A stretch of DNA of 64,000 nt, from the NCBI RefSeq assembly GCF_004519405.1, contig NZ_SGWI01000001.1:1827307-1891306 (forward strand), written 5' to 3'. The position numbers and the translations under genes were made by a program. Under the pieces are notes generated by a model. The model made no database searches, was not told where the DNA came from, and was given only the letters and a program-made list of their open reading frames with translations. Of the stretch, positions 52,262 to 61,594 are shown piece by piece. This DNA comes from Pseudomonas sp. BCA17. GTDB lineage: Bacteria > Pseudomonadota > Gammaproteobacteria > Pseudomonadales > Pseudomonadaceae. Numbering within the stretch: position 1 is the first letter of the stretch; each line of letters opens with the position of its first letter.

Positions 52262-53500
52262 TCAGCGCAACAAATACACCGGAAAACATTCACACAAGTG
52301 CATCACCCGGCGTCGCGTCTTATCCAGCAGCGCCGCGTTGTTCGGCTGCTCCAGCAAGTCAGCGATAAGGTTCGCCACTTCGGCGCACTCCGCTTCGCCA
52401 AAGCCCCGAGTGGTCAGCGCCGGCGTACCGATGCGAATGCCGCTGGTGACCGCCGGTTTCTGCGGATCATCAGGGATCGCATTCTTGTTCAGTGTGATGT
52501 GGGCGCTCTCCAGCAACGCCTCGGCATCTTTGCCGGTGATGTTCATTGAGCGCAGATCGAGCAGGAACATATGGCAATCCGTGCCACCGGACACCACACG
52601 CAAACCACGGCGAGTGAGAATGTCGGCCATGGTGCGGGCGTTGTCGATCACCCGTTGCTGGTAGTGCCTGAACCCATCGCTCAGCGCCTCATTGAACGCC
52701 ACGGCTTTGGCGGCGATGACATGCATCAGCGGCCCGCCCTGATAAACGGGAAAAATGGTCTTGTCGAGCAGCGCCGCGTATTGCGCCTTGGCCAGGATCA
52801 AGCCACCGCGCGGGCCACGCAAGGTTTTGTGGGTGGTGGAGGTGATGAAATCGGCGATACCGACCGGCGATGGGTACACGCCGGCTGCGATCAAGCCGGC
52901 GTAATGCGCCATATCCACCATCAAGTAGGCGCCGACTTCATCGCAGATCTTGCGAAATCGCTGGAAATCGATGGTTCGCGAATAGGCAGAAGCCCCGGCG
53001 ATGATCAACTTCGGCTTGTGTTCTCGGGCCAGCGCTTCCATTTCGGCGTAGTCGAGAGTCTCGGTTTCACGCTCCAAGCCGTAGGAAAACGCCTGGTAGA
53101 ACTTGCCCGAAAAATTCACCGAGGCGCCGTGCGTCAAGTGACCGCCATGAGCCAGGGACATCCCCAGGATAGCGTCGCCCGGTTCAAGCACCGCCAGAAA
53201 CACCGCCTGGTTCGCCTGGGACCCGGAGTGCGGCTGGACATTGACGTACTCGCAATTGAACAGCTTGCGGGCACGCTCTATGGCCAGGTTTTCGATCTCG
53301 TCGACAACGCTGCACCCGCCGTAATAGCGCCTGCCCGGATAGCCCTCGGCGTATTTGTTGGTGAGCACCGAGCCCTGGGCCTCGAGCACTTCGTCGCTGA
53401 CGTAGTTTTCTGACGCAATCAATTCCAGGTGAGTTTCCTGACGGTTGCGCTCACGATCAATCAGGCGGGCAACGGCGGGGTCAAAGTTTTGCAGGCTCAT
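52262..53500 (-). CDS. glyA: serine hydroxymethyltransferase paralogue
   Basis: A 412-residue fold-type I PLP enzyme of the SHMT family that transfers a hydroxymethyl group between a 3-hydroxy amino acid and tetrahydrofolate. The PLP lysine is Lys225 in [33 protein letters not shown] and the [10 protein letters not shown] segment are intact. It is the last gene of a catabolic operon, not in a glycine or purine cluster. It is therefore probably a specialised copy, for example acting on a branched 3-hydroxy amino acid. Confidence 0.93.
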   Translation of the reverse strand: MSLQNFDPAVARLIDRERNRQETHLELIASENYVSDEVLEAQGSVLTNKYAEGYPGRRYYGGCSVVDEIENLAIERARKLFNCEYVNVQPHSGSQANQAVFLAVLEPGDAILGMSLAHGGHLTHGASVNFSGKFYQAFSYGLERETETLDYAEMEALAREHKPKLIIAGASAYSRTIDFQRFRKICDEVGAYLMVDMAHYAGLIAAGVYPSPVGIADFITSTTHKTLRGPRGGLILAKAQYAALLDKTIFPVYQGGPLMHVIAAKAVAFNEALSDGFRHYQQRVIDNARTMADILTRRGLRVVSGGTDCHMFLLDLRSMNITGKDAEALLESAHITLNKNAIPDDPQKPAVTSGIRIGTPALTTRGFGEAECAEVANLIADLLEQPNNAALLDKTRRRVMHLCECFPVYLLR

Positions 53501-53511
53501 GCTGTGATTCC

Positions 53512-54765
53512 TCAGGTGAACTCGTCGGCCAGTGCCGCAGGTACAGGATGCGACTGCACCCGTGAAGGGTTTCTGGCCGAGTCGGATAGAAAAATGGAGG
53601 TGTCTTTCAAGCCGCTGCCGGTGATCAGGATCACGGCAGTTTGCGCAGTACCGGGATTCTCCTCGGCATATTTGAGCAGGCCGGCGAAAGCGCTGGCGGC
53701 GCCCGCTTCGGGAAACACCCCAGTACTGGTGGCTAGCCGGGAAGCGGCGGCGACAATGCTCGGGTCACTGACGCAAATGAACTCGCCCCCACTGGCGGTC
53801 ACCGCACGCAGGGCTTTGAGACGGTCGCGCGGCAGGGCTACATTGATGCTGCTGGCCAGGCTGGTGGGAGCAATGCGTTCCACCTGCTGCATTGGCAGGT
53901 CACTGCGCCAGGCTCGGTACATAAAATTGCTGTGCTCGGCCTGCACACCGATCAGGCGCGGAATACGCTCAATCCACCCCAACTGCAGCAAGTCGAAAAA
54001 ACCCTTGTACACCGAGCCGAGAATGCAGCCATTACCCACCGGCACAAACACCAAGTCCGGTACTTGCCAGTTGAGCTGTTCGCACAGCTCGAACGCTACG
54101 GTTTTCTTCCCTTCGCTCATGTACGAATTGATTCCGGTGGTGCGGTTGTACCAGCCGTGGGTTTCGCAGGCGTCAAGGCATTGTTCAAAGGCTTCGTCGT
54201 ATTGGCCGTCCACCAGCACAATCTCGGCGCCGTAGCCTTGCATCTGCGCGAGCTTTTCCCGGGGTGCGCTCTTGGGCAGGTAAATCACATTGCGCAGCCC
54301 CAAGCTGGCACTCATCCCGGCCAGAGCCGAAGCGGCGTTGCCGGTGCTTGCCACCGCGATAGTGCGCGCGCCGCATTGCATGGCATGGGCCACTGCCAGG
54401 GCACTGGCACGATCCTTCAGCGACCCGGTGGGCTGGCGGGATTCATCCTTGATAAAGACTTTGATCCGCGCACCCTTGCCGAGCAGTTCCGGGCGCGAAT
54501 ACAGCGGCGTGTTCCCCACCAGTAACGGCGGAATGAATTGCGTCGAACTCAACGGCATCAACCGGTCATAGCGCCACATGCCACGGGCATGCTCGTGGGC
54601 CAGACTGCCCCTGGACCATTCGCGTTTGAGCGTCGGGTAATCGTAAAGCGCATCGAGCGCACCCTCAGTCTTGCAATGAGGGCAGTAATAGCTGACCTCA
54701 TGCGGCTGGTAGCTGCGATCACAAACCAGGCACTGCAACACATACTCTCTATACGAATGATTCAT
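53512..54765 (-). CDS. PLP-dependent enzyme of the threonine synthase family
   Basis: A 417-residue fold-type II PLP enzyme starting at ATG 54765. Residues 12-31 form a zinc ribbon (CxxC ... CxxC), as in some archaeal-type threonine synthases. The PLP lysine is Lys117 in [10 protein letters not shown], with the phosphate-binding glycine loop in STGNAAS and the C-terminal [10 protein letters not shown]. The operon lacks homoserine kinase or homoserine dehydrogenase, so threonine synthesis is unlikely. A beta-elimination or replacement on a hydroxy or amino acid is more plausible. Confidence 0.88.
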   Translation of the reverse strand: MNHSYREYVLQCLVCDRSYQPHEVSYYCPHCKTEGALDALYDYPTLKREWSRGSLAHEHARGMWRYDRLMPLSSTQFIPPLLVGNTPLYSRPELLGKGARIKVFIKDESRQPTGSLKDRASALAVAHAMQCGARTIAVASTGNAASALAGMSASLGLRNVIYLPKSAPREKLAQMQGYGAEIVLVDGQYDEAFEQCLDACETHGWYNRTTGINSYMSEGKKTVAFELCEQLNWQVPDLVFVPVGNGCILGSVYKGFFDLLQLGWIERIPRLIGVQAEHSNFMYRAWRSDLPMQQVERIAPTSLASSINVALPRDRLKALRAVTASGGEFICVSDPSIVAAASRLATSTGVFPEAGAASAFAGLLKYAEENPGTAQTAVILITGSGLKDTSIFLSDSARNPSRVQSHPVPAALADEFT

Positions 54766-54808
54766 AGCCCCCTCCTGAAAGTATGGTGTGCGGGTGGTTC
54801 CCGCCGAG

Positions 54809-54828
54809 GCCGGCCCCTTTGGGCCGGC
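54809..54828. repeat. GC hairpin inside the operon
   Basis: GCCGGCCC-CTTT-GGGCCGGC is an eight-base perfect stem without a T-run, in the 88-base gap between the RidA gene and the threonine synthase-like gene. It may set transcript processing or stability within the operon. Confidence 0.6.
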
Positions 54829-54853
54829 GGGCACTTCACGGACGGAAGGTGTT

Positions 54854-55285
54854 TCAGACCACCATGATCGCGTCGATCGCAACCAGGGTGTTGCGTGCCA
54901 GGGCACTGGCGCCGGCAGTCGTACGGGCGGGATACGGTTTGGTGAAGTACTCCTCCATCACCCGGTTGAGCGTCGGAAATTCGCTCAGGTCAGTGATGAA
55001 CGCCGTGACCTTGACCACATTCGCCAATGTGCCACCCGCCGCTTCGGCCATTTGCTGCAAGTTGTCCAGGGTCTGCCGCAACTGGCCTTCGAAGTCCTTG
55101 GCCAGCACCTCATTGCTCAACGCCGAGACTGGAGTCTGCGCCGAGAGGTAAATAGTTTGCCCGTGACTGACCTTGATTCCCTGGGAATACGTACCCAGGG
55201 GCAGCGGCGCCTTGTCAGTGAAAATCACGTTGTCTTCGCCCAGGAAAGGCTTGGCGACAGGCTGGAGCTGAGCATTTGTCTGCAT
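54854..55285 (-). CDS. RidA-family reactive imine deaminase
   Basis: A 143-residue RidA/YjgF-family protein. LPLGTYSQGIKVSHG, IYLSAQTP and the active-site arginine in KPYPARTTAGASAL are in place. RidA hydrolyses reactive 2-aminoacrylate or imine intermediates made by PLP enzymes and amino-acid oxidases. Its position between an FAD oxidase-like gene and a PLP enzyme fits such a role. Confidence 0.92.
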   Translation of the reverse strand: MQTNAQLQPVAKPFLGEDNVIFTDKAPLPLGTYSQGIKVSHGQTIYLSAQTPVSALSNEVLAKDFEGQLRQTLDNLQQMAEAAGGTLANVVKVTAFITDLSEFPTLNRVMEEYFTKPYPARTTAGASALARNTLVAIDAIMVV

Positions 55286-55314
55286 GGTGACGTTCCTTGT
55301 TAAGCGGGTTGGGG

Positions 55315-56487
55315 TTAGTGCAAATCGGCAACCTGTGTGACGGCCAGGCCTGAAAAATCCTCGTCACGGCAACGGGACGGGGAAAAATGCTGATAGTTGA
55401 GTTTCAGCGCCGCGAGGTCCGCTGGCATGGCGATGCCCAGCGCTGCGTGGCTGCACAACCGGGCAATGGCCGGCGCCGCCTGAATGCCGTAGCCACCCAG
55501 CGCGGCCAGCCAAATAAAGCTTTCTTGCTGTGGATCTTGGCCGAGTACCGGGGAACGGTCAGCGACGAAAGTGCGCAGGCCCGCCCACTTGTTGATGATC
55601 GAGCGTGGGCGTAAACGCGTCGTGCTTTGCAGACGGTCCATCGTGATGGCCAGATCCAGTTCTTCCGGCAGCGCATCGCAAGGCAGCGAGGGGCTTTCAT
55701 CACAGGGTGAAACGATCAGACGCCCGGCTTCGGGCTTGATGAAAATATCTTCGTCAATGGTGCCCAGGTAAGGCGTGTGGTGCACGTCACAGTGCGGGTC
55801 AACGGCCAGCACCGTGCGACGCAGCGGCCGCACACCGACCTTTTCCATACCGCAGCGCTCGGCGAGTTCATCCGACCAGGCACCGGCGGCGTTGACCACG
55901 ACGGCCGTTTCCAACCGTTGGCCGTCAGCGGTATGCAAGGCCCAGTGACTCTTACGATGTTCGCCGCGAACAACCTCGGCCTCACGCTTGATCACACCGC
56001 CCCTGGCCCGAAAACCGCCGAGGTAGGCGCCGTGAATGCCATGCACATCCAGATCGAAAGCGCTGGGTTCGTAGATACCCGCGCTCCAGACGCCTTCGGC
56101 CAGGTACGGCGCCAGCTCCAGCACCTGCTTATCGTCAAGGAGCCTGGCGGTCGGAACCTGCTCGAGCACGGCATGCAAACGCGCCGCCAGTGCCTCCACT
56201 CGCGAGGCCTGCGCCACGATCAATGCACCCCGTGGCGACCATAATGGGTGTTCGGCCAGACCTTCGGGCGGGCTCTCGAAAAAGCTCCGGGAAGCACAGG
56301 TCAGCGAGCGGATCTGCTGGTTGCCATAGCTTTCCATGGAAATGGCCGCCGAGCGGCCGGTGGTGTGGTAGGCCAACTGCTGTTCCCGCTCAAGCAGGCA
56401 GACACTGCCATGGGCCGCCAGCTCATACGCGGCAGACACACCGGCGATGCCACCGCCCACCACAATAAAGTCATAACAGGCACTCAT
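55315..56487 (-). CDS. FAD-dependent amino-acid oxidoreductase (DadA/glycine oxidase-like)
   Basis: A 390-residue flavoenzyme starting at ATG 56487. The dinucleotide motif is DFIVVGGGIAGVSAAYELA, followed by the TTGRSAA motif and the C-terminal GGYGIQAAPAIARL. The DAAO/DadA family oxidises D-amino acids, glycine or N-methyl amino acids to imines. The ATG overlaps the transporter stop by four bases and RidA follows after 29 bases, which fits an imine product. Confidence 0.9.
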   Translation of the reverse strand: MSACYDFIVVGGGIAGVSAAYELAAHGSVCLLEREQQLAYHTTGRSAAISMESYGNQQIRSLTCASRSFFESPPEGLAEHPLWSPRGALIVAQASRVEALAARLHAVLEQVPTARLLDDKQVLELAPYLAEGVWSAGIYEPSAFDLDVHGIHGAYLGGFRARGGVIKREAEVVRGEHRKSHWALHTADGQRLETAVVVNAAGAWSDELAERCGMEKVGVRPLRRTVLAVDPHCDVHHTPYLGTIDEDIFIKPEAGRLIVSPCDESPSLPCDALPEELDLAITMDRLQSTTRLRPRSIINKWAGLRTFVADRSPVLGQDPQQESFIWLAALGGYGIQAAPAIARLCSHAALGIAMPADLAALKLNYQHFSPSRCRDEDFSGLAVTQVADLH

Positions 56488-57689
56488 GGTCGGCTGCCCT
56501 CGGCCAATGCGGCAGCTTTGCTTTCCCGGGTGTACGTCAGCACAAAGTGCGCCACCAGGCCAAAAATCAGGCCCCAGAAAGCAGCGGCCAGACCGAGGAA
56601 ACTCATGCCCGAGGCCGTCACCAGAAAGGTAATCAATGCCGCCTCCCGTTGTTTCTCGTCCGCCATAGCACCGGTGAGCCCGGCACTGATTGCACCGAAC
56701 AGCGCCAGACCGGCCAGGGAGGCAATCAATTCTTTGGGCAATGCGGAAAACACGGAGGCCAGGGTCGCGCCAAAGGTTCCCATCAGGATGTAGAACACCC
56801 CGCATGCGATCCCCGCGATGTAGCGTTTATCGCGGTTTTCATGGGCTTCGCGACCGGTGCAGATGGCGGCTGTGATCGCGGCGAGGTTGAAGCCGTGGGA
56901 GCCGAACGGCGCCATCAGGACCGAACCGATTGCCGTGACCGAGATGATCGAACGCGCCGCAGTGTTGTAGCCCGAAGTACGCAACACGGCCATGCCCGGC
57001 ACGTATTGGCCGGTCAGTGTCACCAGCGCCAGCGGCAGGCCAATGTTGATGATCGCGTGCCAGTTCCACTCCGGCGCGATAAACACCGGATGAGCCACGG
57101 CGATGGTGATTGCCCCACTGTTGAGCTCACCAAACGAGGCGGCCACCGCACACCCGATAATCAGCACTGACAGAATTGCGTAGCGCGGCGAAAAGCGTTT
57201 GAACATCAAGTAGGCCGCGATCATCGACAGCACCAGCGCCGGCTGCAGCTTGATCGAGGTAAACAGTTCAGCGCCAAAGCGAAACAGAATGCCCGCCAGC
57301 ATGGCGGCGGCGATCGCTTTGGGCAGGCGACTCATCAGCTTGTCGAACGCGCCGGACAAACCGACCAGCGCAATGATCACCGACGCCACGACGTACGCAC
57401 CGATAGCCTGCGGCAGGGTCACAGTGGGCAGCATCGACACCAGCAGCGCCGCCCCCGGTGTTGACCATGCCGTAATGACCGGTACCCGCAGGCGCCAGCT
57501 CAGGAACAGACCGGTGATGCCGCTACCGATGGAAATCGCCCAGATCCATGAAGACACCACGTCATTGGTCAGGTGCGCTTCCTTGGCAGCCTGAAACACG
57601 ATGATCAAGGGGCCGGCATACGAAATGATCACGGCGATAAAGCCCGCGATGACGGCTGACAGGGATAGATCCTTTCTGAGTGTGTCCAT
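56484..57689 (-). CDS. BenE-family transporter
   Basis: A 401-residue inner-membrane protein starting at ATG 57689 (MDTLRKDLSLSAVIAGFIAV), with about 12 hydrophobic segments. The family signature includes WAISIGSGITGLFLSWRLR, TAWSTPGAALL and SHGFNLAAITAAICTG. BenE is called a benzoate/proton symporter, but family members transport varied substrates. First gene of the five-gene operon and thus probably imports its substrate. Confidence 0.9.
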   Translation of the reverse strand: MDTLRKDLSLSAVIAGFIAVIISYAGPLIIVFQAAKEAHLTNDVVSSWIWAISIGSGITGLFLSWRLRVPVITAWSTPGAALLVSMLPTVTLPQAIGAYVVASVIIALVGLSGAFDKLMSRLPKAIAAAMLAGILFRFGAELFTSIKLQPALVLSMIAAYLMFKRFSPRYAILSVLIIGCAVAASFGELNSGAITIAVAHPVFIAPEWNWHAIINIGLPLALVTLTGQYVPGMAVLRTSGYNTAARSIISVTAIGSVLMAPFGSHGFNLAAITAAICTGREAHENRDKRYIAGIACGVFYILMGTFGATLASVFSALPKELIASLAGLALFGAISAGLTGAMADEKQREAALITFLVTASGMSFLGLAAAFWGLIFGLVAHFVLTYTRESKAAALAEGSRP

Positions 57690-57736
57690 GATGTCTCGAC
57701 TTGGCGCGGCGGAGTCGCGCAGTGACCAGTGGATTG

Positions 57737-57791
57737 ATTGAGTCGATTGATTCGATTCGAGACGAGTGTATTTGAATAAATTGAGTTGATT
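57737..57791. promoter_or_regulatory. operator boxes upstream of the BenE operon
   Basis: Three near-identical 12-mers lie 48-102 bases before the transporter ATG: ATTGAGTCGATT (57737-57748), ATTGATTCGATT (57746-57757, overlapping by three) and ATTGAGTTGATT (57780-57791). They match the boxes in front of the divergent MocR gene, so they are probable binding sites for that regulator. Confidence 0.72.
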
Positions 57792-57940
57792 CAATAGCCA
57801 ATGAGATTGTTACGAGATGTTTTTTTGCCAGCAGCTCTGAATTTGGCGTAATTAATCAAATAATTTATTGATTTATATAACCTTTTTTATTTTAAAAAAT
57901 ATCGTGATCGTCTAATTATCTTCGACCCAACTACGATATC

Positions 57941-57970
57941 AATCGACTCAATTATCAGATTGACTCGATT
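57941..57970. promoter_or_regulatory. palindromic operator upstream of the MocR gene
   Basis: AATCGACTCAAT (57941-57952) and ATTGACTCGATT (57959-57970) are inverted copies of the same box, differing at one of 12 positions, separated by TATCAG. They lie about 70-100 bases before the regulator ATG and form a probable autoregulatory site. Confidence 0.75.
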
Positions 57971-58038
57971 TATCAGTTGTCTAACCTCCATGTGATATGC
58001 TCGGATATTCATCATTTCTACGATGGCAGTGATCATTC

Positions 58039-59427
58039 ATGTGGGTTCCCCAGCTAAGCGAGTTCAACCAGCCGATGTATTTGTCGATTGCCGATGCGTT
58101 GGCGCGCGATATCAATAACGGCGTGTTGAGCGAGGGTGACCGTCTTCCGACCTTGCGAGAACTGGCCACGACGCTGAATGTCACACCGGGCACCATCAGC
58201 CGGGCGTATAGCGAAGCCCATCGGCGTAGACTGGTGCAGGGGGAAGTGGGGCGCGGTACGTATGTGCTTAATCAAAAACAGCTGGAGCTGCCCGCCAGTA
58301 ACAGCGCTGCAACACTGAACCTGGGTCAGTCCGAACTGCTCGATCTTTCGATCATCAAGCCCTACAGCGAAACCCTGGAGTACTGGCTGCGCGACGCACT
58401 CGTGGGCTTGGCCAAGAGCACCGATTTCGCCCGAGCCCTGGATTACGCGCCAGACGGCGGGCACCCGGCACACCGTGAGGCGGGGGCGCAGTGGCTGCGG
58501 CATTCGTTGCCCGACGCACAATGGCAGCAGGTGATCATCACCGCCGGCGCGCAGCACGGCTTGATGGTCGCAATGAGTGCCCTGACCAACGCCGGTGACT
58601 TGGTACTGTGCGAAGAACTCTGCTATCCCGGCATCATTTCCCTGGCCCACGGCCTTGAACGCCGCCTGCGTGGCGTGCCGATGGACGATGAAGGCATCAT
58701 TCCCGAGGCGTTGCGCGAGCTGTGCCTGCGCGAAAAACCAGCCATGCTGGTGTGCGTAGCGACCTGTCAGAACCCGACGGCGGCGATCATGTCGCAAAGA
58801 CGCCGGGCACAAATCGCGGCGCTGGCGGAGGAGTTCGACTTCATCATTCTCGACGATGACATCTATGGTTTCCTGGCCACCGACCCGTCAATCAAACCCC
58901 TGTCGGCGTTTGCCCCGGATCGCTCGGTGTACCTCACCAGCCTGTCGAAGTCGGTGATGCCCGCGCTGCGCATCGGCTATCTCTATAGCCCGCCAAAACT
59001 ACTCTCACGCCTCACTTCGATGGTGCGCAGCAGCGTATGGATGCCATCGCCGCTGACCGCGCAACTGGCCAGCAACGTCATCACCGAAGGCCTGGACAAA
59101 AAACTGATTCGCATCCAGCGCAACGAAGCCGCCGGAAGGCAGGCCATTGCTCAGGAGATCTTCGCCAACTTCGAACTCAAGACCCAGCCGTATTCCTACC
59201 ATGTCTGGCTGACACTGCCGGAGCCTTGGACCAGCGACGAATTCACCATGCTGGCGCGCGCCAATGGCGTCCTGGTACTCAGTGGCACGCAGTTCCAGGC
59301 TGAACGTTCCGGGGCCACGCGCAGCGTGCGACTGGTGCTGATGTCGCCCACCAGCCAGGACGAATTGCGCTTTGCCCTGACCAAATTGGCCAGCCTGATC
59401 GAGTCCGACCCGCGACGTTATTACTAG
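58039..59427 (+). CDS. MocR-type regulator of the divergent operon
   Basis: A 462-residue regulator with an N-terminal GntR winged helix (YLSIADALARDINNGVL, LPTLRELATTLNVTPGTISR) and a fold-type I aminotransferase domain. The PLP lysine is in LTSLSKSVMPALRIGY, with the aspartate in LDDDIYGFL. Divergent from the BenE / FAD / RidA / PLP / SHMT operon, with shared operator boxes between. As for other MocR proteins the effector is probably PLP plus the operon's amino-acid substrate. Confidence 0.92.
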   Translation: MWVPQLSEFNQPMYLSIADALARDINNGVLSEGDRLPTLRELATTLNVTPGTISRAYSEAHRRRLVQGEVGRGTYVLNQKQLELPASNSAATLNLGQSELLDLSIIKPYSETLEYWLRDALVGLAKSTDFARALDYAPDGGHPAHREAGAQWLRHSLPDAQWQQVIITAGAQHGLMVAMSALTNAGDLVLCEELCYPGIISLAHGLERRLRGVPMDDEGIIPEALRELCLREKPAMLVCVATCQNPTAAIMSQRRRAQIAALAEEFDFIILDDDIYGFLATDPSIKPLSAFAPDRSVYLTSLSKSVMPALRIGYLYSPPKLLSRLTSMVRSSVWMPSPLTAQLASNVITEGLDKKLIRIQRNEAAGRQAIAQEIFANFELKTQPYSYHVWLTLPEPWTSDEFTMLARANGVLVLSGTQFQAERSGATRSVRLVLMSPTSQDELRFALTKLASLIESDPRRYY

Positions 59428-60317
59428 GCGGCTCGCTCTTCGCCCGGATTGCGCAGGAAATAGCGTTTGTATTCCCGGCTGAACTGCGACGTGCTCTGAT
59501 ACCCCACGCTGTGCGCCGCCTGTGCCACGCCCATGCCTTCCACCAACAATAACTGCTGGGCCTTGAGCAAACGCAGACGCTTCAAGTACTGCACCGGCGA
59601 CAACAAGGTGCAGCGCTTGAAATGCTCATGAAACGTCGACGCGCTCATATGCGCGTACCCCGCCAGGGTCTCGATATTCAGCGGCTCGGCATAATGGGCG
59701 TGCAGGTGATTCAACGATGTGGCAATCCGTGAAAACTGCCCCTGCTGTTCCACCAATGCGCGCAGGACATCAGCCTGAGGCCCGCGCAACGCGGTGAACA
59801 ACAACTCGCGCACCCGCGCCGGCCCCATGATCCGGCTCTCCAGCGGATCGTGCAGGCATTGCAACAGCCGTTCGACACACCCGCGCATCGCATCATCGAG
59901 CACCACCGAACTCATCGACTCCAGCGTCTGCGCCGTCGGCGGCGGCCCGGCCTGAATGCCCATGGCCATCACCAACTCACCCAGCACGACACGATCAATG
60001 CCCACCGTCACGCCCAGCAGCGGCGCATCCGACGCCATGGCAAACGTCTCGCACTCGAACGGCACCGGCATCGCCTGGATCAGGTAGTGCCCGGCGCCGT
60101 ACTCCAACGTGCGCGGGCCCAAGTAGGCAACCTTGCTGCCTTGGGCCACGAACATCAGGCTCGGCTCATAGATCTGCGGCCCGCGCGCCACGTCACAGCT
60201 GGCGCGCAGTACTTGCACGCCGGGCAGATGAGTGGGCGAAAAACCGTCGCGGGGCGCAAGCCCTTCAATCAAGGCAACCAGCGGAGCATTGGCATCGAGA
60301 TGGCGGGTCAACAACAT
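59424..60317 (-). CDS. AraC-family transcription regulator
   Basis: A 297-residue regulator starting at ATG 60317. Residues 20-140 form the AraC N-terminal cupin-like domain (EPSLMFVAQGSKVAYLG). The C-terminal double HTH has HYAEPLNIETLAGYAHMSASTF and GYQSTSQFSREYKRYF. It overlaps the MocR gene end by four bases on the opposite strand and is divergent from the alcohol dehydrogenase gene, its likely target. Confidence 0.9.
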   Translation of the reverse strand: MLLTRHLDANAPLVALIEGLAPRDGFSPTHLPGVQVLRASCDVARGPQIYEPSLMFVAQGSKVAYLGPRTLEYGAGHYLIQAMPVPFECETFAMASDAPLLGVTVGIDRVVLGELVMAMGIQAGPPPTAQTLESMSSVVLDDAMRGCVERLLQCLHDPLESRIMGPARVRELLFTALRGPQADVLRALVEQQGQFSRIATSLNHLHAHYAEPLNIETLAGYAHMSASTFHEHFKRCTLLSPVQYLKRLRLLKAQQLLLVEGMGVAQAAHSVGYQSTSQFSREYKRYFLRNPGEERAA

Positions 60318-60364
60318 AAAAGCAGCTCTCGGAAAAATCACGTCTTGGTGCAGGCTAGCTAGCT

Positions 60365-60430
60365 TCAAGCCACAAGCTGCAAGAAAGTACGCAGTTTATA
60401 GCTTGCCGCTGGCAGCTTGCCGCTTTTAGC
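60365..60430. repeat. AGCTT(GC)-rich repeat element
   Basis: Several imperfect copies of AAGCTGCAAG / CTTGCCGCT arranged inversely (CTTCAAGCCACAAGCTGCAAG and TAGCTTGCCGCTGGCAGC). This is another intergenic palindrome class of Pseudomonas, in the gap before the alcohol dehydrogenase gene. Confidence 0.5.
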
Positions 60431-60541
60431 TGCTCCTCCGGAGCTTTAGGCATGAGACTCGGAGCATTTGCCATGTTCGGTCCCAGGGTCGGCGCGCAAA
60501 ATGCGCCACCTCACTTGTCCAAGCTTTTGCGAGGTTTCCCC

Positions 60542-61594
60542 ATGTACACCGCCATCGGTTATGCCGCCCAGTCGGCCACCACTCCCCTCGCCCCCATGTC
60601 CTTCCAGCGCCGCAGCCCACGCGCTGATGACGTGGCCATCGAGATCCTTTACTGCGGCGTCTGCCACTCCGACATCCACCAGGCCCGCAACGAATGGGGC
60701 ATCGCCGTGTACCCGCTGATGCCGGGCCACGAGATCGTTGGCAAGGTCACCGCCGTCGGCGCCAAGGTCACCCAGCATAAAGTCGGTGACCTGGTCGGTG
60801 TGGGCTGCATGGTCGACTCGTGCCGTCACTGTGAGGCGTGCAAGTCAGACCTGGAGCAATATTGCCTCGAAGGTCCGACCATGACCTACGCCACCCCGGA
60901 CCGCGTAGACGGCAGCAACACCATGGGCGGCTACTCGGACAGCATCGTGGTCAGCGAGCACTTCGTGGTGAAGATCCCGGCCAAGCTCGACCCGGCCAGC
61001 GCCGCGCCAATCCTCTGCGCCGGCATCACCACCTACTCGCCGCTCAAGCATTACGGCGTGAAGGCCGGCGATAAAGTCGGCGTACTCGGCATGGGCGGCC
61101 TGGGCCATATGGGCATCAAGTTCGCCAAGGCCATGGGCGCGGAAGTGACCTTGTTCACCCGCTCCGCGAGCAAAGCCGAGGAAGGCCGTCGTCAGGGCGC
61201 CGACCATGTCATCGTATCCACCGACGCCGAGCAGATGAAAGCCGCTGCCGGGCACTTCGATTTCCTGCTCGACACCATCCCCGTGCAGCACGATCTGAAC
61301 CCCTACCTCGACGTACTGCGCTTTGACGGCGTACACATCCTGGTCGGCCTGATCGAGCCGGTTGACCCACCGGTGCATGCCGCCAAGCTGGTGCTGGGCC
61401 GCAAAGTATTGGCTGGATCGCTGATCGGCGGTATTGCAGAAACCCAGGAAGTGCTGGATTTCTGCGCCGAGCACAACATCACGTGCGACATCGAAATGCT
61501 CGACATCCGTCAGATCAACGAGGCCTACACCCGCATGATCGCCGGTGATGTGAAGTACCGCTTTGTCATCGACATGGCAACCCTGAAAGCCTGA
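60542..61594 (+). CDS. zinc-dependent NADP(H) alcohol dehydrogenase (YahK/CAD-like)
   Basis: A 350-residue medium-chain dehydrogenase starting at ATG 60542. The catalytic zinc site is in CGVCHSD and MPGHEIVG; the structural zinc site is in CMVDSCRHCEACKSD ... YC. The nucleotide motif GVLGMGGLGHMGIKFA ends in TRSASK, which favours NADPH. Close to E. coli YahK-type aldehyde reductases. Divergent from the AraC gene; its stop touches the convergent IclR gene. Confidence 0.93.
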   Translation: MYTAIGYAAQSATTPLAPMSFQRRSPRADDVAIEILYCGVCHSDIHQARNEWGIAVYPLMPGHEIVGKVTAVGAKVTQHKVGDLVGVGCMVDSCRHCEACKSDLEQYCLEGPTMTYATPDRVDGSNTMGGYSDSIVVSEHFVVKIPAKLDPASAAPILCAGITTYSPLKHYGVKAGDKVGVLGMGGLGHMGIKFAKAMGAEVTLFTRSASKAEEGRRQGADHVIVSTDAEQMKAAAGHFDFLLDTIPVQHDLNPYLDVLRFDGVHILVGLIEPVDPPVHAAKLVLGRKVLAGSLIGGIAETQEVLDFCAEHNITCDIEMLDIRQINEAYTRMIAGDVKYRFVIDMATLKA

